64,000 nucleotides of DNA, taken from NCBI GenBank assembly GCA_015272325.1, contig JACYLU010000001.1, forward strand, positions 124,001-188,000. The letters are read 5' to 3'. Origin of the DNA: Synechococcales cyanobacterium C42_A2020_086. Its GTDB lineage: Bacteria > Cyanobacteriota > Cyanobacteriia > Elainellales > Elainellaceae. The notes under the pieces are model-generated. The model had not been told where the DNA came from. It saw nothing but the letters and a program-made list of their open reading frames with translations, and ran no database searches. Positions 1 to 10,203 of this stretch are shown piece by piece. Every line of letters begins with the position of its first letter. Position 1 is the first letter of the stretch. The position numbers and the translations under genes were made by a program.

Positions 1-58
1 TTGCAGAACCACGAATGGTGGCAACATCGGTGGACATAATATCCGCGGCTTTCAGCAT
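1..58 (-). CDS. CBS-domain protein, N-terminal fragment
   Basis: An ATG at 58 on the minus strand opens a reading frame that runs off the window edge. It begins MLKAADIMSTDVATIRGSA, the usual opening of a CBS-pair protein, where the DIM-T-V-TI pattern starts the first CBS motif. CBS pairs bind adenosyl ligands and sense energy state. Only 19 residues are visible, so the rest of the architecture is unknown. Confidence 0.6.
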   Translation of the reverse strand, partial: MLKAADIMSTDVATIRGSA

Positions 59-102
59 GAGTAATCCTCGTGTAAGAGCGGTTGACGCCAGTTTATTGTC
101 GC

Positions 103-636
103 CTATTGTGGGGGCGCTTCAGACGAGGATTGCCGCCTTTCCTCCTGAGATTTCAACGTCAGATACCGCTTGAGAATTTTGCGTGTGGACTTAGACAGCC
201 GGCGCGAATCGCCAGGCTGATAGAAACAGATGGCTTTAATTTCTTGCATTGGGGTCGGTTCCCCCTCGGCTTCGATCAGGAAAACCTTGTGATGATTGCG
301 GTTCAAGAAAGCCCCTCGCTGGCGAACACCGCCCATATGGCAGAACAAATACTGCACCGATACGGCTCTCAGCCCGGTTTCTTCCCGCAGTTCCCGAATG
401 GCAGCCTGAATTCTCATTTCGTTACGGTTAGCGGCTCCACCGGGCAGCGAAAACCGCTCGCCATCTTCAGAGACCAGCAGGATCCCGGCTGGAGTTTCCA
501 CGAGCGCTGTGCCGCGGCGGCGGGTGTAAACCAAGGCTGCTCTCAATGCCTTACTTTGCTTGCGAATTTGCTTGGTGGTCATCTGAATGACAGTGGCAAA
601 CTGAGCGTTTAGCTGGTGAAGGGGATGCATATCCAT
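103..636 (-). CDS. NUDIX hydrolase
   Basis: The 177-residue protein carries a complete NUDIX box: a Gly-Gly followed by E, then RELREETGL, around residues 64-89 (pattern GX5EX7REUXEEXGU). Such enzymes hydrolyse nucleoside diphosphates linked to another moiety, with Mg2+ bound by the glutamates; the substrate cannot be told from sequence. The region before the box is basic and the tail (after residue 160) is polar and probably disordered. The start is the ATG at 636, preceded by AGGA; an ATG two codons later and one at M19 are alternatives. It reads the same way as the CBS protein below it. Confidence 0.85.
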   Translation of the reverse strand: MDMHPLHQLNAQFATVIQMTTKQIRKQSKALRAALVYTRRRGTALVETPAGILLVSEDGERFSLPGGAANRNEMRIQAAIRELREETGLRAVSVQYLFCHMGGVRQRGAFLNRNHHKVFLIEAEGEPTPMQEIKAICFYQPGDSRRLSKSTRKILKRYLTLKSQEERRQSSSEAPPQ

Positions 637-749
637 CCATTTCCTGCCGTGGAGGCAATCACAGCCCTCGATCTCGCTGTCGCTGAACGCAGCCCGATCC
701 GGTTCTTTCCGCTAGTTTGGCATCGATCCGCCGTTGCGGGCAACGCAAC

Positions 750-2105
750 TTAGCCGAGAGAACGCACCATCATTTGTTCAATGAAATTGGTGTAAACTTC
801 GCCGTCGAGAAACTCCGCTGTGTCCAGAATCTTCTGGTGAAAGCCGATCGTTGTAGGTAGTCCGGTAATCGCAAATTCTCGCAGCGCTCGCCGCATGCGT
901 TCAATGGCAGCCGGGCGGTCTTGTCCCCAGACGATTAGCTTGCCGATTAGCGAATCGTAGTAGGGCGGAATTTCGTAGTCGGTGTAGACGTGGGAATCCA
1001 TGCGCACCCCTGGACCGCCTGGCGGCAGATAGCCATTGATGCGTCCAGGATGGGGGCGAAAGTTGTGGTCGGGATCTTCAGCGTTAATGCGACACTCAAT
1101 TGCATGACCGCGAAACTGAATTTGCTCCTGCGTAAAGCCGAGCCGTTCCCCTTGAGCAATCCGGATTTGTTCAGCAATCAGGTCGAGTCCGGTGATCATT
1201 TCGGTGACCGGATGCTCCACCTGAATCCGCGTATTCATTTCCATGAAGTAGAAATTGCCCGAGCGATCCAGCAAAAACTCGACGGTGCCTGCTCCGACAT
1301 AGTTAATGCATTGCGCTACCCGCACGGCAGCTGCCCCCATTTTCTCGCGCAGCTCAGCACTGAGGGCGGGGCTAGGGGCCTCTTCTAGCAGCTTTTGATG
1401 TCGCCGCTGGATTGAGCAGTCGCGCTCGCCGAGATGCACGACATTGCCATAGCTGTCGGCCAAGATCTGAAACTCAATGTGGCGAGGCCGCTCAACAAAT
1501 TTTTCCAGGTAAACGCCAGCATTGCCGAAGGCCGCTTCTGCTTCGCCTTGGGCCGCTAGAAACGACTTCACCAGCTCATCTTCACTGCGAACTAGCCGCA
1601 TGCCGCGCCCGCCGCCGCCCGCCGTCGCTTTGATGATGACCGGATAGCCGATTGCCTGAGCCGTAGTCAATGCTTCCTTCTCGTCGGTCAGCAAGCCCTC
1701 GCTGCCCGGCACCGTGGGTACACCAATCTGCTGCATGGTTTCGCGCGCGGTAGACTTGTCGCCCATCGCCCGGATCGCGTCTGGCGAGGGACCGATAAAG
1801 GCAATTTGATGATCGGCACAAATCTCGGCAAAGCGAGCATTTTCCGCCAGAAAGCCGTAGCCAGGGTGGATCGCAGTAGCGTTGCGTGTTAGGGCTGCTG
1901 CAATAATGTTGGGAATATTCAGGTAGCTTTTGCTGCTGGGCGGCTCACCAATACACACGGCTTCATCCGCTAGCTGCACATGCAGCGCATGGCGATCAAT
2001 CGTTGAATGTACCGCAACAGTGGCGATTCCCATTTCCTCACAGGTGCGGAGAATCCGCAGGGCAATCTCTCCTCGGTTGGCAATCAAGATTTTGTTGAAG
2101 CGCAT
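750..2105 (-). CDS. accC: Acetyl-CoA carboxylase, biotin carboxylase subunit
   Basis: The 451-residue protein has the family length. It carboxylates the biotin of AccB using ATP and bicarbonate, the first step of fatty acid synthesis, in the cytoplasm. The N-terminal biotin carboxylase domain starts [12 protein letters not shown]; the ATP-grasp Gly-rich loop is at 163-168 with K116 and K159 as ATP-binding lysines; metal and catalytic residues E276, E289, N291 and R293 lie in the [13 protein letters not shown] region. It stands alone on the minus strand, about 300 bases downstream of the heme oxygenase gene, with no accB nearby. Confidence 0.97.
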   Translation of the reverse strand: MRFNKILIANRGEIALRILRTCEEMGIATVAVHSTIDRHALHVQLADEAVCIGEPPSSKSYLNIPNIIAAALTRNATAIHPGYGFLAENARFAEICADHQIAFIGPSPDAIRAMGDKSTARETMQQIGVPTVPGSEGLLTDEKEALTTAQAIGYPVIIKATAGGGGRGMRLVRSEDELVKSFLAAQGEAEAAFGNAGVYLEKFVERPRHIEFQILADSYGNVVHLGERDCSIQRRHQKLLEEAPSPALSAELREKMGAAAVRVAQCINYVGAGTVEFLLDRSGNFYFMEMNTRIQVEHPVTEMITGLDLIAEQIRIAQGERLGFTQEQIQFRGHAIECRINAEDPDHNFRPHPGRINGYLPPGGPGVRMDSHVYTDYEIPPYYDSLIGKLIVWGQDRPAAIERMRRALREFAITGLPTTIGFHQKILDTAEFLDGEVYTNFIEQMMVRSLG

Positions 2106-2412
2106 GTTAGGGTCGCAAGTAGGACATTAGGGAGTGGGAACCGAAGCCCAGTGTTTTGAATTCTACGCTGAATTGGGTAACGCAATGGTGCTCCCGATCA
2201 AGCTTCTGCCAGACACAGAAGATCAAACACAGATAAATATAGATATAGACAGACACAGACAAACAAAGTTCAGGTGCCGACTTCCGGGGGTTCGATATCG
2301 AAGCGCTGGCTCCGACACCCAATCTCCGACTTTCGACACCTGAATGATAGTAGCTGCTAGTCGCTAATATTGACGTGAGGGTGACGTAAGGGTGGGCAGA
2401 TGCAGCCCTCGA
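2106..2412. other. Intergenic region upstream of accC
   Basis: No convincing gene is present; the small frames on both strands lack family resemblance. It holds an AT-rich, purine-pyrimidine-patterned stretch (about 2230-2265, repeated AGATA/ACAGA units) and an 11-base imperfect inverted repeat: TCAGGTGCCGA at 2270-2280 and TCGACACCTGA at 2333-2343, one mismatch, 52 bases apart. The accC promoter must lie here. Confidence 0.5.
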
Positions 2413-3129
2413 TTAGTCTGCGGTTGCCAGCTCGGTGCTGCCGCGGGTGCGCCGGCGGGTCAGGCTGTTATAAAGCATTTGACCAATCGCTTTGATTAGA
2501 TTGCCTTCTAGCTCCTGAAACATCTTCATGTTTAGCCCAAAGGCATCATTGGCTTCCTGCACGATCCGATCTGCCGTGGCATCAGTGATCGGCATTTGGT
2601 CGAGGTTAGCCCGGTACTTGGCTTTAAACGCCTTCTCGTCGGGGATGTGATCAAACTCGTAGAACGCTGTTCCTTCGCCATCCGCCAAGTTCATGGCCCG
2701 CTGAGCAATGTTCTTGAGGATTTGCCCGCCCGAGAGGTCGCCAATATAGCGCGTGTAGGAATGAGCCACCAGCAGCTCGGGAGCAGTATCCGAGACGCTC
2801 CGAATACGGTCTACATACACCTGCCCTGCCGGAGAGAGGGCAATCTGCTCGCGCCAGTTGCTGCCGTAGTAGTAGTGCAGATCCTGCTCCAAACTCGCCT
2901 TGCGATGCAGTTCTGGGAAGTAAATCTTGGACACCACCGGATGCTGGCGGTGGCGCTCAAGTTCCTCCTCCATGGCAGCGTAGACAAAATAGAAATTCGC
3001 TGCCAACTTGCGGTAGGAGTTTTTTTCCACTACGCCCTTCAAAAAGCACTTGATGAACCCCATGTTCTCAGCCGCAGAATGGGCTTTCTTGGTGCCTTCA
3101 CGCAGTTTGGTCGCTAGATTTGTGGTCAT
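2413..3129 (-). CDS. ho1: Heme oxygenase (ferredoxin-type)
   Basis: The 238-residue protein opens heme to biliverdin IX-alpha, CO and Fe2+ with electrons from ferredoxin, the first committed step to phycobilins. The proximal heme ligand is H17 in KKAHSAAE, and the distal-helix signature GDLSGGQ spans residues 130-136. Length and sequence match the constitutive cyanobacterial Ho1 family; no ho2, pcyA or hemN neighbour is visible to suggest the low-oxygen isoform. It is transcribed alone, divergent from the lipid kinase gene. Confidence 0.95.
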   Translation of the reverse strand: MTTNLATKLREGTKKAHSAAENMGFIKCFLKGVVEKNSYRKLAANFYFVYAAMEEELERHRQHPVVSKIYFPELHRKASLEQDLHYYYGSNWREQIALSPAGQVYVDRIRSVSDTAPELLVAHSYTRYIGDLSGGQILKNIAQRAMNLADGEGTAFYEFDHIPDEKAFKAKYRANLDQMPITDATADRIVQEANDAFGLNMKMFQELEGNLIKAIGQMLYNSLTRRRTRGSTELATAD

Positions 3130-3538
3130 GCTAAATTTCCTAATTTTCCCAACACAATGTTTCGTTATTTGTTCGTTATCCGGAGTGTCCGCGCTTTAGA
3201 GGGAAAAACATGCTCCAAAAAGTACACCTAAATTGTTACAGTAGACCGATTTGATGAGCGTTTATGTTACAAATTCTTACGTCATAGCCGCCTATACCGA
3301 GGTCGCTAGACGAGCCATTACCGCATCTGCACACAACTACAGCACCGTTCGCAGCAACAATTCTAGACGACTGGCTGTTTGGCTCTGGCTGTTTGGCTCC
3401 ACTCATTGCTCCACCAGAAACGGGGTTAAGAAACGCGGCAAGACGAGGCTGCCCATTCATTTAATTAACATTGGGTTACATCAAGCGACACGGTTGGGTC
3501 TACGCTGGGAAGACAAGCAGAAGGTGCAACGACAACCC
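3130..3538. other. Divergent intergenic region, ho1 / lipid kinase
   Basis: This holds the promoters of the two divergent genes. The lipid-kinase frame stays open leftward to 3251, but the extra 96 codons show no family similarity and are better read as leader. No clear operator was seen. Confidence 0.4.
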
Positions 3539-4435
3539 GTGAAACGACGAGCATTGCTATTAATTAATCCCCGAGCACGGCGTGGCGATCAGGCGCGACG
3601 GCAGGTCTGGCAAGAGCTGACTCATCAAGGTTTTGAGCTGCTCGAAGAGTCAGCCGAGATTCCAGAACGCTTGCCGACGCTGATTCAAAACCATCGAGAG
3701 CGCATTGATCTGGTCATTGTGGGCGGCGGAGACGGCACTGTGAATGCCGCCATCGAGGGATTGCTGGAGACTCGGCTCCCTTTGGGAGTGTTGCCCCTGG
3801 GAACAGCAAACAATCTAGCCCGCTCGCTAGGGATTCCCTCATCCTTGATAGACGCCTGTCGAGTGATTGCTCAAGGTACCCTGCAACCCATCGATCTCGG
3901 CTGGGTCAACGGCGAGTATTTCTTTAACGTGGCGGGAATCGGGCTGAGCACCCAGATCAACCGCACAGTCCCCAAGGGGTTGAAACGACGCTGGGGCGTA
4001 ATTGCCTACATCCTGACGGCACTCCGGCTGATACTGCAGCAACCTCGCTTCGAGGCGGAAATCACCTGTGGTCATCAGGTCCTTTCGGTCAGAACATACC
4101 AAATTACAATCTGCAATGGACGCTACTATGGCAGCGGTTTAATGGTAGCTGCCGATGCCGCCATCAACGACAGCCGCCTCGATTTGTGCAGTTTTGAGAT
4201 GCAACCTTGGTGGACTGCAATTTCAGTGCTGCCGGCTCTCAGCCAGGGGAAATTTACCGAAGGACGGGGGGTTCGCACCCTGCATGGTCCCGAGATTACC
4301 ATTCGCACTCGCCGCCCCTACCCAATCGACACTGATGGAGAAGTAGTAACGCAAACCCCTGCCACGTTCCGAGTGATTCCCCAGGCAATCCAGGTTTTTG
4401 CTCCTCATGCCACTGGCAATTTGCCATCCCTTTAG
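3539..4435 (+). CDS. YegS/DagK-type lipid kinase
   Basis: About 298 residues from the GTG at 3539 (VKRRALLLINPRA); a GTG a few codons earlier is also possible. The diacylglycerol-kinase catalytic domain has the ATP-binding GGGDGT signature at residues 62-67 and the following LPLGTANNLARSLG block. These enzymes phosphorylate diacylglycerol or related lipids at the inner membrane face. The C-terminal beta-sandwich is intact, including the DTDGE-like segment (about residues 262-270). The true lipid substrate is not predictable. Confidence 0.88.
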   Translation: MKRRALLLINPRARRGDQARRQVWQELTHQGFELLEESAEIPERLPTLIQNHRERIDLVIVGGGDGTVNAAIEGLLETRLPLGVLPLGTANNLARSLGIPSSLIDACRVIAQGTLQPIDLGWVNGEYFFNVAGIGLSTQINRTVPKGLKRRWGVIAYILTALRLILQQPRFEAEITCGHQVLSVRTYQITICNGRYYGSGLMVAADAAINDSRLDLCSFEMQPWWTAISVLPALSQGKFTEGRGVRTLHGPEITIRTRRPYPIDTDGEVVTQTPATFRVIPQAIQVFAPHATGNLPSL

Positions 4436-4463
4436 TTGGATGAGTTGGACCTTAAATAGGCGA

Positions 4464-6233
4464 CTAAGCTGTGGGCAGCACCCCATACTGCGCGACCCAA
4501 ACCTCATAGCGACCGGCGCTCGTTGTGCCAGTGAACACCCCCTGGGTTTGACCAGCGAGATAGACGTTGCCAGCCGCATCCACGGTGATGCCATAGGCTT
4601 CGTCTTCGCGGTCAGTGCCAAACTGGGTGCCGCCGGTGCGGGTGCCGCTGCTGTCGTATTGCGCGACCCAGGCATCGGTGCGTCCAAAGCTGGTGCCAAA
4701 CAGAGCGCGATCGCTTTCGCCGGTGACGTAAATTGTGCCGCTGCTGTCTACCGCAATGCCTTGAGCTTCATCGATGCCGTTAGTGCCAAATTGCCGTACC
4801 CATTGGAGTGCTCCAGTATTGCTGTACTTGGCGACAAATGCATCGGACCGCCCACCCGCAAAGGTATTTGCCGCAGTGGTTCCCGAGGGCAGGGTTCCCG
4901 AGGTTTGTCCGGTAATGTAGACATCGGCTCCCGATACTGCAATGCCGCGAGCATAGTCCTGGGTTGTGCCGCTGCTGAGGGATTGGTTCCACAGCGTACT
5001 GCCGGATGCACCGCTAAAGGCAGCCACAAAGGCATTGCCGCCGCTGGGCCGAATGCTGCCACCACTGAGGGAGACTGCTGCCCCGCTGATGCCAGTGGTG
5101 TAAAGAATGCCGTTGCTGACCACTAGATCCGTAGCAGCCGTAGCGTTAGTACCAAACTCTACTCGTCCGGTGCCGCTGCCGCCGAAATCGGTTGCTAGGG
5201 TGCCGGTTGCCGCATCATACTTGGCAATGAAGCCTTTGCTGAGAGCAGGCAGGGGAAACGCACCCACCAAACCCGACACAAACAGATTGCCACCATCGAG
5301 GGCAATGCCTAGACCTGCATCGAGGGCATTCCGGTTCACTCCAGCTACATTGACGGTCGTGGCGATGGTGCGAATCCACTGTTGAGTGCCGTCGCTACTG
5401 TATTTGGTGACAAAGACATCGCTATTGGTGGCAGTGCCGGAGCCGGTGACTGTGGCTCCCGTGACGTAGTAGTTGCCTAGGTCATCGACGGCGACATCAA
5501 AAGCAACGTCGGCTCCGGGTGTGTCAATCGAGCGCCGCCAGAGCAGCGAGCCATTCGCCGCAAATTTGGCGACAAAGCCATCCCCTGCCGGCCCATTGTT
5601 GGCGTTGGCTACTCCCGCAACATAGAGATTGCCTGCTCGATCAACTGTGGTGCCATAGCTGTAGTCATTGCCGGAGGTGCCCAGGGTTTGCAGCCAGCGA
5701 CGGCTAAAGCTGATCGTGGGTGCGGGGGTTGCTGGTGCCGTGGGGCTAGGTGCCGTTGGATTTGGTGCATTCGGGCGGTTTGGTGCGGTCGGCGAAGGAG
5801 TTGCCACAACCGGCTGGGCGTCTACCCCAAAGCGATAGCGGCTATTGCCACTGCGCTGGAACAGTCGCATAAAGTACTCGCCGGGCTGCAAATCGAGCGA
5901 GATTTCTCCGTCTTTGCTGTGGGTGACGGTGCGGCTGCCAATTAGCTGCAGGTGTTTGCGGATGTCTGACAGCTTCAACTCGTCAACGTTTTGGCGACCA
6001 ATGGCACGCAGCATGCGGTTACGAGCGCCTCGCAGCGAGAAGACCTGTACCCCAATCACCGATCCTTTCGTGGTTTCCAGGGTGAGGTCTAAGCGGCTGC
6101 GTTGACCAACCCTAACGCGAAACAGATCGCTTCTATCCGACGAACTCAGCGCATCTCTAATCGGCGGCAAACTAGCTGCTAAATTAAGCGTCTTCGCTGC
6201 TGCCAGGGTGTTCCTTGCAATATCACGTGCCAT
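4464..6233 (-). CDS. SBBP-repeat (beta-propeller) protein
   Basis: A 589-residue protein from the ATG at 6233 (MARDIARNTL), chosen because cyanobacterial PPC-type proteins often begin this way; the frame stays open 20 codons further. Residues about 1-140 resemble a pre-peptidase C-terminal-like sandwich (DLFRVRVGQRSRLDL, LQPGEYFMRLFQRSG). A Pro/Thr/Ala linker (about 145-180) follows, then roughly seven SBBP repeats containing D-x-x-G-N-x-Y-V-x-G units and ending WVAQYG. SBBP domains build beta-propellers of unknown ligand, usually extracellular. No classical signal peptide is seen. It converges on the lipid kinase gene. Confidence 0.8.
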   Translation of the reverse strand: MARDIARNTLAAAKTLNLAASLPPIRDALSSSDRSDLFRVRVGQRSRLDLTLETTKGSVIGVQVFSLRGARNRMLRAIGRQNVDELKLSDIRKHLQLIGSRTVTHSKDGEISLDLQPGEYFMRLFQRSGNSRYRFGVDAQPVVATPSPTAPNRPNAPNPTAPSPTAPATPAPTISFSRRWLQTLGTSGNDYSYGTTVDRAGNLYVAGVANANNGPAGDGFVAKFAANGSLLWRRSIDTPGADVAFDVAVDDLGNYYVTGATVTGSGTATNSDVFVTKYSSDGTQQWIRTIATTVNVAGVNRNALDAGLGIALDGGNLFVSGLVGAFPLPALSKGFIAKYDAATGTLATDFGGSGTGRVEFGTNATAATDLVVSNGILYTTGISGAAVSLSGGSIRPSGGNAFVAAFSGASGSTLWNQSLSSGTTQDYARGIAVSGADVYITGQTSGTLPSGTTAANTFAGGRSDAFVAKYSNTGALQWVRQFGTNGIDEAQGIAVDSSGTIYVTGESDRALFGTSFGRTDAWVAQYDSSGTRTGGTQFGTDREDEAYGITVDAAGNVYLAGQTQGVFTGTTSAGRYEVWVAQYGVLPTA

Positions 6234-6493
6234 GCTGGATCTCTGAGTTGATGAAGGTATGGATTGCGAATTGAACCCATTCTCTTCCAGCATTCCCAGT
6301 ATGTTGCAGTTTTTCCCGATAACGCGTCTTGTTTACCCGGATTTTACGAACAGGGTGAGTTGTCAGGAGATGTACGGATGAATCGTGGTATGGGCATCTC
6401 CCCTGCTAACCGGAGAGAATGCAGGACCAACGAACGGCTCACTGAAAACCCGTTGAAGAAAAGCAGAAATGATGACCGATAAACAATCTTGAT

Positions 6494-6521
6494 ACATTAG
6501 TACTAATTAACACTAATGTAG
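6494..6521. promoter_or_regulatory. Inverted repeat upstream of dnaE, possible operator
   Basis: Perfect 9-base arms TACATTAGT (6494-6502) and ACTAATGTA (6513-6521) flank a 10-base AT-rich spacer. TAGTACTAA occurs both within the left half and just after the right arm. The symmetry is typical of a dimeric-repressor site; the regulator is unknown. Confidence 0.45.
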
Positions 6522-6630
6522 TACTAAAATGAGCACTGATTCGCTCTATAATCAATACCCGCTCCTAAGCTCAAACGCCACGGGTAGGGTCAAGTTTTGG
6601 TCAATCGGCAAAAAATGGCTAGATATAGTA

Positions 6631-6657
6631 GCTGAGATCCGCTACGCTAATCTCAGC
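6631..6657 (+). promoter_or_regulatory. Hairpin in the dnaE leader
   Basis: Perfect 8-base arms GCTGAGAT (6631-6638) and ATCTCAGC (6650-6657) close an 11-base loop, 21 bases before the dnaE ATG. It lacks a following T-run, so a translational or attenuation role is more likely than termination. Inference only. Confidence 0.4.
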
Positions 6658-6678
6658 CCTGTGGTATGAGAACGTCCT

Positions 6679-9600
6679 ATGTCCTTTGTTGGTTTGCACA
6701 TCCATAGTGATTACAGCCTGCTCGATGGGGCCAGCCAGTTGCCTCAGTTGATTGATCGGGTCGTGGAGTTGGGCATGCCCGCCATTGCCCTCACCGATCA
6801 TGGCGTCATGTACGGTGCTATTGAGCTGTTGAAGGTGTGCCGCGCCAAAGGCGTGAAGCCGATCATCGGCAACGAGATGTATGTGATCAACGGCGACATT
6901 ACCAAGCAAGAGCGCCGCCCTCGCTATCATCAGGTGGTGCTGGCAAAGAACACCCAAGGATATAAGAATCTTGTCAAGCTGACCACGATTTCGCACCTAC
7001 ACGGTGTCCAGGGCAAAGGCATCTTTTCGCGTCCCTGCATCAACAAAGAGCTGCTGGAGCAATACCACGAGGGTTTAATTGTCACGAGTGCTTGCTTAGG
7101 CGGCGAGGTACCGCAAGCGATCATGCAGGGCAAACCGGAGGTCGCTCGTCGAGTTGCCCAGTGGTACAAGGACCTGTTTGGCGAAGACTATTATCTGGAA
7201 CTGCAAGACCACGGCTCTCAAGAAGACCGGATTGTGAATGTAGAGCTAGTCAGAATCGCCCGCGAGTTAGACATCCAGCTAATTTGCACGAACGACTCCC
7301 ACTATATTTCCTGCTTTGATGTAGAAGCCCACGATGCCTTGCTCTGCATCCAGACTGGCAAGTTGATCAGCGAAGAAAAGCGCCTGCGCTACAGCGGCAC
7401 CGAATACCTGAAGTCTGCCGAGGAGATGGGCTACCTGTTCCGCGATCACCTCACCGAAGATGTGATCCAAGAAGCGATCTCCAACACCCTCGCCGTTGCC
7501 GACAAAGTGGAAGAATACCAGATCCTCGGAGAACCGCGGATTCCCGACTATCCGGTGCCCGAGGGCTACACGGTCTCTACCTATCTAGAAGAGGTAGCGC
7601 GGCAGGGCTTGGTCGAACGCTTCAACTGCCAGTCCTACAATGAGATTGCGCCTCACTACCAGGAGCGACTTGACTATGAGCTGCAAATGATGCACCAGAT
7701 GGGCTTCGATGCCTATTTCCTGGTGGTGTGGGACTACATCAAGTTCGCTCGCGACCATGGCATCCCTGTCGGACCGGGCCGCGGCTCGGCAGCGGGTTCT
7801 CTGGTGGCTTACGCACTGCGGATTACCAACATTGACCCGGTGCATCATGGCTTGCTGTTCGAGCGGTTCCTGAATCCCGAACGCAAATCAATGCCAGATA
7901 TCGACACCGACTTTTGTATCGAGCGGCGGGATGAGGTGATCCAGTACGTGACCGAGAAGTATGGCACCGACCGCGTGGCTCAAATCATCACCTACAACCG
8001 CATGACCTCGAAAGCGGTACTAAAGGACGTAGCGCGGGTGCTCGACATTCCCTACAACGAAGCGGACCGCATGGCGAAGCTGATTCCAGTGGTGCGTGGC
8101 AAACCCACCAAGCTGTCCGTGATGATTTCCGAGCAAACCCCAGCACCGGAATTCAAAGAAAAATACGACACCGATCCCAAGGTGCGGCACTGGGTCGATA
8201 TGGCGATTCGCATCGAAGGGACAAACAAAAGCGTCGGCATCCATGCGGCGGGCGTCGTGATCTCGGCACAGCCGTTGGATGAAATCGTGCCGCTGCAGCG
8301 CAACGCTGATGGTGCCGTGTTTACGCAGTACTTCATGGAAGACATCGAGTCCCTGGGGCTGCTGAAAATGGATTTCCTGGGGCTAAAAAACCTGACCATG
8401 ATCCAGAAAACCGTGGATCTGATTCGGCAAACGCGCCAGATCCAAATCGACCTTGACCGCTTGCCCATGGATGACCCAGAAGCTTACAAGCTGCTCAGTC
8501 GCGGCGAACTCGAAGGCATCTTTCAGTTAGAATCCTCGGGGATGCGACAAATCGTGCGGGAGTTGCGCCCCTCGGGACTAGAAGACATTTCCTCGGTGCT
8601 GGCGCTCTATCGCCCGGGTCCGTTGGATGCCGGGCTGATTCCCAAATTTATCAACCGCAAACATGGGCGGGAAAAAATTGAGTACGAGCATGAGATCCTG
8701 AAGCCGATCCTGAACGAAACCTACGGAATCATGGTGTATCAGGAGCAAATTATGAAAATTGCTCAGGATATGGCGGGCTACTCCCTCGGGCAGGCAGATC
8801 TGCTGCGCCGCGCCATGGGGAAAAAGAAAAAATCGGAAATGGAAAAGCACCAAGAGCTGTTCGTTAAAGGAGCTTCCGAGAGAGGCGTCAAGCAAAAAAT
8901 TGCCGTCGAACTGTTTGAGCAAATGGTGCTATTTGCTGAATATTGCTTCAACAAATCCCACTCCACCGCCTACGGCTACGTCACCTATCAGACTGCCTAT
9001 CTCAAAGCCAATTATCCGGTTGAGTATATGGCGGCATTGCTGACTGCGAACAGCGGCGATCAGGATAAAGTGCAGCGCTATATCGCCACCTGCCTCAGCA
9101 TGGGCATTCGCGTTGAGCCACCCGACATTAACCGTTCCGGTGTAGACTTCACGCCTCTGCAGGACAGCATCTTGTTCGGGTTTTCAGCCGTGCGCAATGT
9201 GGGCGAAGGGGCGATCGAAAATATTTTGGCGGCTCGGGAAGCAGACGGACCCTTTAAGTCGCTGGCAGATCTGTGCGACCGTATCGATCCTCGCAGCGTC
9301 AATCGGCGAGCGTTAGAAGCCTTGGTGCAGTGCGGCGCGCTGGATAGCCTCGACCCCAACCGGCACCAATTGATGCAGGATCTGGATCTGGTGCTGGACT
9401 GGGCACAATCGCGGGCCCGCGATCGGGCAATCGGGCAGGGCAGCCTGTTTGATTTGTTGGGGGGAACCAGCACCACAACCCTGAATGGTTTTGAAACTGC
9501 TCCGAAAGCGCCAGCGGTCCCCGACTATCCGCCTCAAGAAAAGTTGAAGCTGGAAAAAGAACTGCTCGGCTTCTACATTTCCGACCATCCGCTGAAGGCA

Positions 9601-10170
9601 GTGCAACAGGCGGCAAGGGTTCTAGCTCCGATTAATCTAAGCGATCTAGCCGACAAGCCGGACAACATTACCCTCAGCGCCATTGTGATGATTAGCAGCC
9701 TCAAGCCGATTATTACCAAGCGGGGTGACCGCATGGCAGTGCTGCAAATCGAAGACTTGACCGGGCAAGCCGATGCCGTAGTGTTTCCCAAAATATTTGA
9801 GCGAATCGGGCACACCTTGCAGGTAGACACGCGAATGATGATCTGGGGTAAGGTCGATCGCCGCGACGATCGCACGCAGTTCATCATTGAAGATGCCGAG
9901 CCAATCGAGGAGATCCGCATGGTGATGGTGGAACTCGATGCTCACACCGCCGCCGATATCACGCGGCAGCACTATCTACGCACGGTGTTGCTGGAGCAGC
10001 GCGGCGAGGAGGAAGGGAAGATTCCGGTAATTGCCGTGGTTTCCGGTCAGGAACGCCGCGAAATCGTCCGTTTGGGACCTCAGTTCCGTGTTCAGGATCA
10101 TCAAGCAACCGTCAATGCTCTAATTAAAGCGGGATTTCAGGCGCGGGCATCGTCGCTGCTAGCAGGATGA
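6679..10170 (+). CDS. dnaE: DNA polymerase III subunit alpha
   Basis: The 1163-residue replicative polymerase catalytic subunit. An N-terminal PHP domain begins [16 protein letters not shown] (residues 3-18); the palm carries catalytic aspartates in MPDIDTDF (D407, D409) with the [10 protein letters not shown] block upstream; the finger and beta-clamp-binding regions follow, and an OB-fold lies near 990-1075. The polypeptide runs uninterrupted through the AEY-CFN junction (C756, codon 8944-8946), the site of the split intein in many cyanobacteria. No intein sequence is present anywhere in the gene. It converges with rsmH at a 33-base gap. Confidence 0.98.
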   Translation: MSFVGLHIHSDYSLLDGASQLPQLIDRVVELGMPAIALTDHGVMYGAIELLKVCRAKGVKPIIGNEMYVINGDITKQERRPRYHQVVLAKNTQGYKNLVKLTTISHLHGVQGKGIFSRPCINKELLEQYHEGLIVTSACLGGEVPQAIMQGKPEVARRVAQWYKDLFGEDYYLELQDHGSQEDRIVNVELVRIARELDIQLICTNDSHYISCFDVEAHDALLCIQTGKLISEEKRLRYSGTEYLKSAEEMGYLFRDHLTEDVIQEAISNTLAVADKVEEYQILGEPRIPDYPVPEGYTVSTYLEEVARQGLVERFNCQSYNEIAPHYQERLDYELQMMHQMGFDAYFLVVWDYIKFARDHGIPVGPGRGSAAGSLVAYALRITNIDPVHHGLLFERFLNPERKSMPDIDTDFCIERRDEVIQYVTEKYGTDRVAQIITYNRMTSKAVLKDVARVLDIPYNEADRMAKLIPVVRGKPTKLSVMISEQTPAPEFKEKYDTDPKVRHWVDMAIRIEGTNKSVGIHAAGVVISAQPLDEIVPLQRNADGAVFTQYFMEDIESLGLLKMDFLGLKNLTMIQKTVDLIRQTRQIQIDLDRLPMDDPEAYKLLSRGELEGIFQLESSGMRQIVRELRPSGLEDISSVLALYRPGPLDAGLIPKFINRKHGREKIEYEHEILKPILNETYGIMVYQEQIMKIAQDMAGYSLGQADLLRRAMGKKKKSEMEKHQELFVKGASERGVKQKIAVELFEQMVLFAEYCFNKSHSTAYGYVTYQTAYLKANYPVEYMAALLTANSGDQDKVQRYIATCLSMGIRVEPPDINRSGVDFTPLQDSILFGFSAVRNVGEGAIENILAAREADGPFKSLADLCDRIDPRSVNRRALEALVQCGALDSLDPNRHQLMQDLDLVLDWAQSRARDRAIGQGSLFDLLGGTSTTTLNGFETAPKAPAVPDYPPQEKLKLEKELLGFYISDHPLKAVQQAARVLAPINLSDLADKPDNITLSAIVMISSLKPIITKRGDRMAVLQIEDLTGQADAVVFPKIFERIGHTLQVDTRMMIWGKVDRRDDRTQFIIEDAEPIEEIRMVMVELDAHTAADITRQHYLRTVLLEQRGEEEGKIPVIAVVSGQERREIVRLGPQFRVQDHQATVNALIKAGFQARASSLLAG

Positions 10171-10203
10171 CCAACTCGCTGCGGATCAGCATTGGTTGTG
10201 GAT

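Larger units (their letters stand above)
6234..6678. other. Divergent intergenic region upstream of dnaE
   Basis: Region between the divergent SBBP and dnaE genes. A 72-codon plus-strand frame at 6264-6482 has no recognisable family and is not called. The stretch contains a near-palindrome (6494-6521) and a leader hairpin (6631-6657), both listed separately. Confidence 0.5.

Noticed and set aside
6264-6482. 72-codon frame upstream of dnaE
   Set aside because: No family resemblance; overlaps the 5' end of the SBBP frame and regulatory DNA.
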